From the NCBI GenBank assembly GCA_949372645.1, contig CASIAP010000005.1, forward strand, positions 124,001-188,000: a stretch of 64,000 bases of DNA, read 5' to 3'. Within the stretch, counting starts at the first letter, position 1; each line of letters begins with the position of its first letter. The notes under the pieces were generated by a model. It ran no database searches and had not been told where the DNA came from. It saw nothing but the letters and a program-made list of their open reading frames with translations. The translations under genes were made by a program, and so were the position numbers. Source of the stretch: Candidatus Poseidoniaceae archaeon (GTDB lineage: Archaea; Thermoplasmatota; Poseidoniia; Poseidoniales; Poseidoniaceae). Positions 47,301 to 55,700 of this stretch are shown piece by piece.

Positions 47301-48918
47301 CGATGCCAAGTTGGCCATAGTTATTGTGACCCCAGCATTTCAAAGTGCCATCATCAAGCACTGCACAAGTATGAGCGCCACCTAAACTCACCGATACGGC
47401 TGTTCTTCCTGTTCCCAAGTCAACGGTTTGTGGCGTAGTTTGTTGTGTTGTTGAACCGATGCCAAGTTGGCCATAGTAATTCTGACCCCAGCATTTCAAA
47501 CTGCCATCATCAAGCACTGCACAAGTATGATATTGACCTAAGCTGACACTTTGAATTGGCGTGGGGATTGCTCTACCTAATAGTACAGGTAACACCATCG
47601 CGTTTGAGATACTACTACCAAGTTGGCCATAAGAATTCTGACCCCAGCATTTCAAAGTGCCATCATCAAGCACTGCACAAGTATTATAGGTACCTAAACT
47701 CACCAAAACGGCTGTTCTTCCTGTCCCCAGAGTAACGGTTTGTGGCGTAGTTTGTGTTGTTGTTGAACCGAGGCCAAGTTGGCTTTGAGAATTGTGACCC
47801 CAGCATTTCAAAGTGCCATCATCAAGCACTGCACAAGTATGAGCGCCACCTAAACTCACCGATACGGCTGTTCTTCCTGTTCCCAAGTCAACGGTTTGTG
47901 GCGTAGTTTGTTGTGTTGTTGAACCGATGCCAAGTTGGCCATAGTAATTCTGACCCCAGCATTTCAAACTGCCATCATCAAGCACTGCACAAGTATGACC
48001 GTAACCTAAACTCACCGAAACGGCTGTTCTTCCTGTTCCCAAGTCAACGGTTTGTGGCGTAGTTTGGGATGTTGTTGAACCGATGCCAAGTTGGCCTTGA
48101 GAATTCTGACCCCAGCATTTCAAACTGCCATCATCAAGCACTGCACAAGTATGATATTGACCTAAACTCACCGATACGGCTGTTCTTCCTGTTCCCAGAG
48201 TAACGGTCTGTGGCGTATTTTGGTTTGTTGTTGAACCGAGGCCAAGTTGGCCAAAGACATTGTAACCCCAGCATTTCAGAGTGCCATCATCAAGCACTGC
48301 ACAAGTATGAGAGGTACCTAAACTCACCGAAACGGCTGTTCTTCCTGTTCCCAAGTCAACGGTCTGTGGCGTAGTTTGTTGTGTTGTTGAACCGATGCCA
48401 AGTTGGCCATAATTATTCCAACCCCAGCATCTCAAACTGCCATCATCAAGCACTGCACAAGTATGATATTGACCTAAACTCACCGATACGGCTGTTCTTC
48501 CTGTTCCCAAGTCAACGGTCTGTGGCGTAGTTTGGGTTGTTGTTGAACCGATGCCAAGTTGGCCATAGTAATTGTAACCCCAGCATTTCAAAGATGTATC
48601 AAGTAAGATCAAGCACATACTATTACCGACCGATACTTTTCCATCGGCGTTTATTTCGTCTGGAGTAAAATACATTCCTTCTACATTTGAATGAATGTCA
48701 TACGAACCAGAGGAAGTATTCCCGGTTAACGACGTTAGAATCAACGCTTTGTGTCCTGCTGTCAAATTAACAGTAGCATTTGAAGATACTGTTTGGATTG
48801 TAACTTCGGGTTCAAGGGTGAACTCATCCCATGATTGCATCGTAGCACTCATACTGATGGTGGCCATCAAGAACGACAGCAGAATGGCTTGGTACTTGCT
48901 ACGAGCCTTGTCCTCCAT
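43987..48918 (-). CDS. giant RCC1-propeller surface protein, 5' part (before frameshift)
   Basis: 1643 codons from the ATG at 48918. Signal peptide (AILLSFLMATISMSA), a short beta region, then RCC1 repeats. Blades are recognisable by HTC...LKCWG Cys pairs: 14 blades in two runs of seven (48610-47570 and 47555-46490; blade 7 of each run has a different linker), Ig-like modules (46480-45950), seven diverged blades (45910-44910), more Ig-like modules, then the first blades of propeller 4 before the frame is lost at 44010. The last residues (SISYLCSA) are out of frame. Joined to 38028-43994 the protein has about 3629 residues and five complete seven-bladed propellers. A TATA element at 48939-48947 suggests leaderless transcription. 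Each blade pairs two Cys, so disulfides are likely outside the cell. Confidence 0.9.
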   Translation of the reverse strand: MEDKARSKYQAILLSFLMATISMSATMQSWDEFTLEPEVTIQTVSSNATVNLTAGHKALILTSLTGNTSSGSYDIHSNVEGMYFTPDEINADGKVSVGNSMCLILLDTSLKCWGYNYYGQLGIGSTTTQTTPQTVDLGTGRTAVSVSLGQYHTCAVLDDGSLRCWGWNNYGQLGIGSTTQQTTPQTVDLGTGRTAVSVSLGTSHTCAVLDDGTLKCWGYNVFGQLGLGSTTNQNTPQTVTLGTGRTAVSVSLGQYHTCAVLDDGSLKCWGQNSQGQLGIGSTTSQTTPQTVDLGTGRTAVSVSLGYGHTCAVLDDGSLKCWGQNYYGQLGIGSTTQQTTPQTVDLGTGRTAVSVSLGGAHTCAVLDDGTLKCWGHNSQSQLGLGSTTTQTTPQTVTLGTGRTAVLVSLGTYNTCAVLDDGTLKCWGQNSYGQLGSSISNAMVLPVLLGRAIPTPIQSVSLGQYHTCAVLDDGSLKCWGQNYYGQLGIGSTTQQTTPQTVDLGTGRTAVSVSLGGAHTCAVLDDGTLKCWGHNNYGQLGIGSTTQQTTPQTVDLGTGRTAVSVSSGSSHTCAVLDDGSLKCWGRNSLGQLGIGSTTQQTTPQTVDLGTGRTAVSVSLGYGHTCAVLDDGSLKCWGYNYYGELGIGSTTQQTTPQTVTLGTGRTAVSVSLGQYHTCAVLDDGSLKCWGDNSHGQLGLGSTTTQTTPQNVTLGTGRTAVSVSLGQYHTCAVLDDGSLKCWGKNSQGQLGLGSTTSQTTPQTVDLGTGRTAVSVSLGYGHTCAVLDDGSRKCWGHNSYGQLGIGSLSYVYVPQIEGIFFFTYNPYFPLFVTDSNSWHGIPKEIGLLNLDVWYNTSSSTNFHRIQVNISPTITYSADSFVFTINQSTSITPTGFSCEACTLSISPQLPQGMEFNSSNAVISGTPTEVTFNKTYTVSTQNYSGYWEVPLSLEIVDNIPEISTTSTSLHFIKGFRNQSNDLSNIGGSITSSSLDPSIVGLLTNNGNNENLLLNSNGVCSIVSSGLNCWGDDFTHSPDTFFPYNQSAIIDVSLSPTNVCVVNSNSDVKCMGEHNYGQINGSIGTNDSLQFIEATFSSTVPIVQVATSMNEICVLDAVNDLFCQGSSDYSISQHSYGQITQLDSGDSHFCILTIYESLYCWGNNQNYAIGTGQSATGTETTIPVMVDLGTGYTALDFDTGQKHTCAVRNDGSILCWGTGTSGQIGNGYSVNQLSPQIVDSPSWASYSNVSVGYSHTCAMVDEGGIMCWGDNSHGQLGDGTTINRLSPVNVTIIPSWMNAVDVFAGSDGTCVVDELGGIWCWGDNSGQKLGLNSTIQTATTPQPVRFTHSSALVGAFSMGALTGAPLASQPMTIHRLYTNNSGGSDDVNITITVGIAADYPNTQLNLVRNTSNLNISPTLSGGPYQFSVHPSLPLGMYIGVNNGTIWGTPTVPQTLTEHTIFIENTSGWDEVILEIRVLDILANISYPSSSYTFIRNRSIGNLNLSNLDGGNVDTISISPQLPIGLSLENRTQTAAIVSLGTSHTCAVLDDGSLKCWGYNYYGELGIGSTTTQTTPQTVDLGTGRTAVSVSLGGAHTCAVLDDGTLKCWGHNNYGQLGIGSTTQQTTPQTVDLGTGRTAVSVSLGSISYLCSA
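46500..48610. repeat. tandem 156-bp RCC1 blade repeats, block 1 (propellers 1 and 2)
   Basis: Fourteen blades in two groups of seven. Blades within and between groups and with block 2 are almost identical in DNA, so gene conversion or unequal crossing-over has acted recently. The seventh blade of each group (near 47600 and near 46510) lacks the common linker, which marks the end of each propeller. Confidence 0.93.
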
Positions 48919-48936
48919 GACTTCACTAATATGTGA

Positions 48937-48949
48937 TAGTAATAAAGAA
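48937..48949 (-). promoter_or_regulatory. TATA box of the giant RCC1 gene
   Basis: On the minus strand CTTTATTACTATC is centred about 25 bp upstream of the ATG at 48918, consistent with transcription starting at or next to the start codon. Confidence 0.5.
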
Positions 48950-49029
48950 TTAGGCTTGCTTTCAATCTAATTTTATTACAAAAACCATGATAAAAAAGGA
49001 TTTCAGTCAATTCAAGCCCTACTCTTTAA

Positions 49030-49091
49030 CTTGATTCAAAGAGAAAAGAACATTACCTGTCTACAAAGAAGTTTACGCATAAATCGAAATT
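49030..49091. repeat. direct repeat B flanking the giant RCC1 gene
   Basis: 62-bp copy of repeat A (37947-38008), four mismatches, same orientation. It lies in the gap between the giant gene's promoter and the small candidate gene at 49116. Nothing gene-like follows it on the minus strand, unlike repeat A. Confidence 0.9.
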
Positions 49092-49115
49092 GAAGAAGCA
49101 GGAAACGGTTGAGTA

Positions 49116-49313
49116 CTAAATCAACCTTGTTTGGCGGGATGTCTTCTTGGTTTCTACAGAAGCATTCATGTCCCAAAGAACCTCGACACTTTGCCATATC
49201 GCATGGTCGATTTTCATCGCCAATGAGCCTTGAAGAGTAGATGAGTTTTGCGAATCGTGTAAAATTGAAACAGTTTCGTCTTGAGGTAATGCGTCAATTG
49301 AAGGAATCCCCAT
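49116..49313 (-). CDS. small hypothetical protein overlapping the photolyase end
   Basis: 65 residues from the ATG at 49313, overlapping the true end of the photolyase frame (stop at 49294) by 20 bp. A GAGGG lies about 10 nt upstream. The product has no recognised motif and no membrane span. It may be a chance frame; position right behind a gene on the same strand is its only support. Confidence 0.35.
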   Translation of the reverse strand: MGIPSIDALPQDETVSILHDSQNSSTLQGSLAMKIDHAIWQSVEVLWDMNASVETKKTSRQTRLI

Positions 49314-50975
49314 TCGTAGTTTTTCCCTCTATATCTGCAACTGTACTGATTTGTTGAGATTCACACATCGAGGCCACACGCTGTTCCATCCAATGCGGGA
49401 ACAAACCGTCTGCAAGTGCATCGAGGTCATGCTCCGTCGGCGAGAGTTCTCGCTCTTTGTAGAAAGAATGTGAACCGTTAACCCATGATCATGGAGCACA
49501 CGGGCAATACAGGAGGAGAGAATACCGTTCTCAACAACGTAGTGAGTTGCTTGAATGAGGCTTTGGTTTCGATGAATGTGTGTTCCGTATCTGTCGACAT
49601 CAAGTCGAGAGGCATGTGTGACAACATCTCGTTTACGCACTACGCCCATCACCTGCATTGAAGGGAAAAAGGGACGGTCAAATAATCCATGACACCATTG
49701 AATGCCAACTACAGAGGAAGGGTCCCTTCCATCAAGAGCATACTTGTCATTGAGCATCTGGCCAATATACAGCGAATGCTCCAAAGATTCAGTCCACAGT
49801 GGAATCGCTTTACCCCAGGTCATTCGTAAATTATTGTGTAATTCGCCGTGTCGAAGCAATGAATGTTGACAAAGATTCCATAATTCAAGAGGCGAAGAAG
49901 CGTATTCCATCTCATGGTCTTTCAACTGAACAACTCGGGGGTCATCAGAGGTTTCTCTCCACGATTGTAATGCCCATTCTGGAAGGTTCGATGAATCATA
50001 AGGGTCTGTTGCGGCATAGATGTGGTGCCACGGATGTTCTCGAAAAATCAGTAATTCGTCAAGATACTTTTCCGCCGATTTCGTGCCAACTGCTGCCGCT
50101 TCTCTGGCCACCCGCATGGGGGAGATGAAACCATAGTGAAAAGCCGCAGAGAGACGAGATACGCCGGTTGGGTCGGCAGCGTTATTTCGCCGCTTAGCAT
50201 AGCCATTGAGCCCTTTATCATAGAACTCTTGCCATTTGTGAAGGGCTGCTTTCTCCCCCCCGCGTTCATGCCACACGGGGTGAACTGACGGATCGATAGA
50301 ACATTCACGTAACAAACCAAACCGGTTCTTGAGTTGCTTTACGCGCTCAACCACATTGACGGGCTCAAAGGGCAACGGGCCAGTATAGGGTTCTGGGTTG
50401 GCCTCGCAAACCGGCCACGAGGCTTGCAGCCTCTGCTTCCTCAGTCGCTTTGTTGCGTCTCGGAACTTGTACGGCCGGTCTACCGACTTGCCAAACATGG
50501 GCATTGGAATCACACAGTGGCAATCAACATCGAACACGGGGCAAGCCGCTGAGGCTGCAATCGTCTCAACCCAATCGGTCCATGGTGGTAAAGGGAACAG
50601 AGATCGGTGATGATGCAACTTGCAGACTGGCTAAACGACTTCATGACGGAGGGCCGATGGCCTTCTCGTGCTACGTGAAGCACATACCGAAGCCCCGCCT
50701 TTTCTGCATCCATCATCCATGTCAACTGCTGCATCAAGCAACATGTTGTGATGGCGAAGAGATGCGTGTGGATATCGCTCATCAATCCCATGATAGATGA
50801 GTAAGGGCAAATCATGTTGAGCTGCTATATGCCTACCGACTTCAATTGCCGGGTTCTCATGAAGTCGAAACGAAGACTTCAGCCATACGACCACGGGCCC
50901 AGAGCCTTGAGGTTCAGAAATGCTGTTGCGGTGACGGGTTCGCTCTGACAAATGCGTAGGCCAGTCGTCCATCAT
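49294..50975 (-). pseudogene. class II-like DNA photolyase, disrupted by three frameshifts
   Basis: Reading across frames gives one photolyase. N-terminal antenna domain: PVVVWLKSSFRLHENPAIEV from the ATG at 50975. Frame lost near 50725 (GACATGGATGATGG carries one extra base), resumed as AEKAGLRYVLHV, shifted back near 50603 into LFPLPPWTDWVETIAASAAC. The FAD domain is clear: LDELLIFREHPWHHIY, LWNLCQHSLLRHGELHNNLRMTWGK and LNDKYALDGRDPSSVVG. A third shift near 49468 leads to FYKERELSPTEHDLDAL and a stop at 49294. As written, a stop at 50631 separates the halves. The family repairs cyclobutane pyrimidine dimers with light. Very little residue loss suggests sequencing error or very recent decay. 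Confidence 0.85.
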
Positions 50976-50994
50976 AGACTTACTACAGTTCGAT

Positions 50995-51007
50995 ACAATA
51001 TATATCG
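50995..51007 (-). promoter_or_regulatory. TATA box of the class II-like photolyase gene
   Basis: The minus strand reads GCGATATATATTG, a strong TATA box centred about 25 bp upstream of the ATG at 50975, so the mRNA is probably leaderless. It supports that start codon. Confidence 0.6.
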
Positions 51008-51071
51008 CTGTTTTTCCACAGCAGAATTTAAATCTCGATGAGAAGAGAAAAAACGGAGGAAAGAACCGGAA

Positions 51072-52565
51072 TCATCCATTTCTTCTTTTTCTGCTCCCAT
51101 GCACCTCATAGACGAGGATTGAGCGCTTTTTTACATCGGGCTTACTTTTGGCTGAATATGACTTGCTCACGCCTTCTTTACGAGATGTTTTTTCATCCAC
51201 TATAGGTGAAGGGTAATCCGTTCCAATTTCACAAGCGTACAACTCTTGCTGTTCTTGAGTCATCAGCCATGGTTCATGGATAAATTCTGCTGGGACTGAT
51301 GTCAACTCCGGTACCCATTCTCTGATAAAATTCCCTTCCGGATCTTGGTCCTCTGATTGCTTGCGAACAGAATATGCGCGTACGGAATTAATGCCTGTCA
51401 CGCCTGATTGCATGTGCACTTGAGACCAATGAATACCGGGTTCATAGTCAAGGAAAAGACGTGCCAGGTGCATTCCAGTGTCCTGCCACGGCAGCCACAG
51501 CGTGTAGGATGCAACCGACTGAAGCATCGCCCTCATTCTGAAATTTATCCAGCCTGTTGCCGTAAGCGAGCGCATGCATGCATCAAAAAATGGCCAACCA
51601 GTTTGACCATTCGCCCATGCTTGATATCGCCCTTCATCGTGACTTCGTTCGAGATGCCCATCAAGTTCAGGATTGATTGCAATCTCATCCATTGTCGTTT
51701 CAAATTCAAGTCTCTGAATGAAATGACAGTGCCATGCAAGTCTGCTTTGGAATGAACTCAGACTGGATGTCCAACCTCGGTTTTCTGCCGAACGCGGGTT
51801 GACTCTCACCTGCTTTTGTTTTCTTCTGCTGTAGTGCAAGATTTGGCGAATCGTGATGCAGCCTGTACTGATGTATGGTGATAATCGAGAACAGGCTTGC
51901 CTTCCTAAAATGGGACTTGACATACCAGATCGATATTTTCTACCTCTCTCATCCAAGAATGAAAACAGTACAGATATCGCTGCTTTTTCTCCAGCGATTG
52001 GCCGCTCCAATAATTCTCGAGGTTTGACTCCGATCTCCTTCGCATCGGGAATACGGTCCGATTTCAAATCGTCAGGTGATTGAATTGAAACTGGCGTACT
52101 GATTAATTCACTCTCGACTCGCGCATCTCTTTGACCCTTCCAATTATCGCGTGATTGCAAACCTCTGATGACCCCATTACTCGGGTATTCGGTAAAGGAA
52201 GCTCCATTTTCTTTACACCATTTGGTCACTGATTTGTCACGTCCCCATGACCAATTGAGCCCTGTTTCTTCATGACTGAACACGGAAGCAATCTCATATT
52301 CTTCATGGAGTTCTGACAATGTATTCACAACATTTCCAAAGTTAAACAACAACTTTCCACCAAGATGTTCGAGCGATTTACCGAGCGCTCGAGCACAATC
52401 CAACTCCCATTGAATATGTATTTCAGAAACATCCTTTCGATTCAACCTTTCAGGCTCAATATTGAATAAACAAATAACGGGATGTGGGCTTTTACATGCT
52501 TCGGTAAGTGCATGATTGTCCGAGACTCTGAGGTCCCGTTTGAACCAGACCACTGAGACAGGCAT
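51072..52565 (-). CDS. cryptochrome/photolyase family protein
   Basis: 497 residues. The antenna domain begins PVSVVWFKRDLRVSDNHALTEA. The FAD domain shows SRLSPYISTGCITIRQI, SSFQSRLAWHCHFIQRLEFE, GQTGWPFFDACMRSLTATGWINFRMRAMLQSVASYTLWLPW and DYEPGIHWSQVHMQSGVTGINSVRAYSVRKQSEDQDPEGNFIREWVPEL, all characteristic. The region before the C-terminus is Lys/Arg-rich. It repairs UV lesions using light or senses blue light; the sequence alone does not separate the two. Intact, in contrast to its neighbour. Two photolyase-family genes together point to life in sunlit water. Confidence 0.92.
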   Translation of the reverse strand: MPVSVVWFKRDLRVSDNHALTEACKSPHPVICLFNIEPERLNRKDVSEIHIQWELDCARALGKSLEHLGGKLLFNFGNVVNTLSELHEEYEIASVFSHEETGLNWSWGRDKSVTKWCKENGASFTEYPSNGVIRGLQSRDNWKGQRDARVESELISTPVSIQSPDDLKSDRIPDAKEIGVKPRELLERPIAGEKAAISVLFSFLDERGRKYRSGMSSPILGRQACSRLSPYISTGCITIRQILHYSRRKQKQVRVNPRSAENRGWTSSLSSFQSRLAWHCHFIQRLEFETTMDEIAINPELDGHLERSHDEGRYQAWANGQTGWPFFDACMRSLTATGWINFRMRAMLQSVASYTLWLPWQDTGMHLARLFLDYEPGIHWSQVHMQSGVTGINSVRAYSVRKQSEDQDPEGNFIREWVPELTSVPAEFIHEPWLMTQEQQELYACEIGTDYPSPIVDEKTSRKEGVSKSYSAKSKPDVKKRSILVYEVHGSRKRRNG

Positions 52566-52661
52566 GAAGATAAATCAATTCTACATTCTATTAAGCCATG
52601 TTTCAGTTCCCAGACTTGAACAGCAGTTTGAGAGTCGCACCGACCTGCGCTCCATCCGTTA

Positions 52662-52681
52662 CGAACTTTGTTCAAAGTTCG
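52662..52681. repeat. palindromic hairpin between the PKD/cadherin-like gene and the photolyase gene
   Basis: CGAACTTTG-TT-CAAAGTTCG is a perfect 9-bp inverted repeat with a 2-nt centre. It lies 31 bp downstream of the stop of the giant gene (52713) and about 100 bp upstream of the photolyase-family ATG (52565). Terminator or operator; no T-run. Confidence 0.45.
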
Positions 52682-52712
52682 CTAGATGAAATGATTGATC
52701 AGTACCCGGAAT

Positions 52713-55700
52713 TTAACTTTCCCACTTAGTCCAAACTCCATTTGTTCCTGATTGTTTGTACCACGTTAGGCCATTGAACTGAACCCACTCATAACCGTGT
52801 TGATCTTGTTGTCCAACCATCTCTAAAGGGGGTGTTGAGACTGGAGTTTCCGACTGAACAAGTGGAATTTCTGGAAGATAATTTTGTTCAACTGCATTGG
52901 ATTTAATCACTGGAGTCGTAAAAGTTTCAGCCTCTATTTGTTGGTTTAAGTTGTTTGGGGCGACGTAATGGCTGCTTTCAATTGGCTGTTGGTAACTTTT
53001 CTGTGGAAGTGAATCACCATTTCCTTTTCTCCTAAGAATTACAAAGACTGCGCCGGAAATAATCAAAACGAATACTCCAATGATAGAAGAGAGAATAATG
53101 ACTGAAAAGCCACTACTTGATGCAATATCATCCGCATCTGTTACTATTTCTTGGTCATCACTCGAACCTGCATTTTGATTATCTTCATTATCAGTTATAT
53201 TTCCTTGGTTATCATCGTCGTTGGTTTCATTATCAATATTATTATTATCATCTGTCAAATTCTGCAGAGCATTGAGCATTACAGTGTGAGAATATTCTGC
53301 TATACCGCTAGACACAATAATATCGACACTGTGGGTTCCTTCGGGTATGTTCTCCCAAGTGAGAACGCAATTCTGGTCTATAATCTGACCGGTTATTGGA
53401 TAACCCAGTCTACAATCGTATGTAGTTGCATTTTCCAAAGAAACCAACACATTTACTACAGCTGTTTCTTTCTCAATTCCTTCCCATGGGGTTGAAGTTG
53501 CGATAATTCTTACAATTGGGACATCCTGAGGGAAAACTGTAATCGTGGGATTGATTGAAGACGATTCTCCTCTCTCGTCAGATACTTCGATAATAAATGT
53601 GTACGAGCCAGCGTTTAATGGAGTCCAGGAGATTCTCCATGTATCAACATCTAAGACCATTCCATTCGGAGAATTCAATAGTTGAATGGAAAGATTATCA
53701 CCATCAATATCAGTAGCAGTTATGCCAAATTCGATATATCCTCCTTCTTGTGCAACGATACCAACAATTTCATCAATGATTGGAGGGTTATTTGGTTGGT
53801 CATTTACAGTTAGGTTGTAGGAGTATCTTAACGACACAATCCAATCGGATTCAGCAACTATAGCCACTGAATGGACGCCCACATCTGCTGAAGTGACTGT
53901 CATTGACAACTCTCCAGTTAGTGCATCGATAACCAAGCCATCCGGACCTTCCTCGATTGAATAGGTCAACAAAGCAGGAAGATACCATCCGCGATTAAGT
54001 GATTCTATCCAGTGAACAGCTTCGAAAGTGGTTGAGTAGGTTTCTCCGGCTACTGCTGATTTTGACGGTTCTGTGTAAATCAACGGTTCATAATCGATAA
54101 ACGCCCATAGCCAATAACCTCCACCTTGGCCCTCAATAATAATCTCATATGTCCCGCCTTCAACATCAGCGAATATGAAATAATTATCTGAATTTGGATA
54201 AATTATATTCCCGCTGGGGCCTACTGCCCATGCGGTCAAAGAATATGCGCCTGACAGATTGAAGAGTTCATCGGCTGTTCCCAATGTGATAACAACTGGT
54301 AAACCTGGTAAAATATCAACTGCCCAATAATCCAAATCATCTATTACTCCAATCTCTGAAAAAATTATATCGCCAAATGGAAGCATCGGTGATTCTATCG
54401 ATTCTTCTACGAAAACTGAATAATTCGCTCTGCCCGAAAAAGCTTCAATGGTCAAATAGACTTGACCCATCCCCATTTCGTCAATTGAAAGAATGCCGCC
54501 TTCAGTAGCGTTAAATTCATCGATCACATAGATCGCTTGCGTTATATCATCAGGCACCCATACTGCTGAAATGGAGGCTTCAATCGAACGATCAAAATAT
54601 ATGAAAATATCTTGAGCCTCTCCATCAAATACTTCCCAACTAAGTATGTCTAACGAGTCTTCTTGACTATCGATCCACCCATAATGAGAACCTTCAGTAA
54701 GAGGATTTGCTTCAACATAATCATCATCTGGAAGGTGATAACTAGGCAATTCCCAGATGTGGATTTGATAATTCCCGTTGATGATGTGCGGATTTTCATA
54801 TCCATACAAAGTAACACCCACTTCGTGATAACCTGAGTTGCTCGGAGTTACAACTGCCTCAAGAATATTCGAATTTTGTGCAGACTCAGCCATCCACCAA
54901 TTTGTGTAAGTTAAATCTGCCACGTCCATGAAGACGGAGAGAGAATCGTTGTTGTTTTCAGAAGAGATAAAGTCACCAAGTAATTCAACTGTGACTGCAT
55001 ATGTAATCCCCGAATACAGGTAGGCCTCATAACATGATGAAGAGTAATCTGGCCCTTGACTAAGGTAAGGGACTAGTTGGTCTGAGACAAGATCTACATC
55101 CACAATCAACGTTGGCGGGTACAGCAAATCGTCTCTGTATTCGTATTCCCAGCATGCAGGGTTATCGTCATTTACGTATGCCGATTCAACGCCAATCCAA
55201 GTTTGTGCTTGATAATTCCAATTCTCAACCTTTATGCTGAATACATCAGAATGACTTGTTGAAGTGGTTATGGACCATGAATCATCAACGAATGAGGAAG
55301 TAAACGTTCCGAGTATTGTAGTTCCTGCCTCATCGTAAAGAGTTACGCCATCTATTTCTTCACCGGTAAATTCGATACTAAACAATCGTCCTGGTTCTGC
55401 CCTTATTGAATACCACTTATGCCCGTATGCATCAACGTAAAATGGTGAGGCTCCATCTTGACCAATGTAAATTGGTGTAGCATTTTCAGGTGTTTCTTGA
55501 CTAGTAAATTCTTGTAAAGACCAATTTACAGACTGCAAAATTAGCAATTCCAAATCATAGCGGTTTACTATTGAGGCTGGATCAAAAGCAAAATAAGATA
55601 ACCGGCCAGTATTTTCACCATCATCATCGATAATCATTCTAGAAATTCCTACACTTTCGTAGGTCCCTGAAAATTCATTGTATGTCTCAAATATACTCAA

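Noticed and set aside
43270..48610. Regularly spaced repeats resembling a CRISPR array
   Set aside because: Spacing is 156 bp, the repeats are in frame and encode RCC1 blades; no short spacers, no cas genes.
52606..52640. tRNA T-arm-like string (TCCCAGACTTGAAC) as in tRNA-Tyr
   Set aside because: No pairing acceptor, D or anticodon arms could be built around it.
52598..52729. Plus-strand frame of 43 codons between two minus-strand genes
   Set aside because: Overlaps the end of the giant gene, has no ribosome binding site and contains a hairpin; probably chance.
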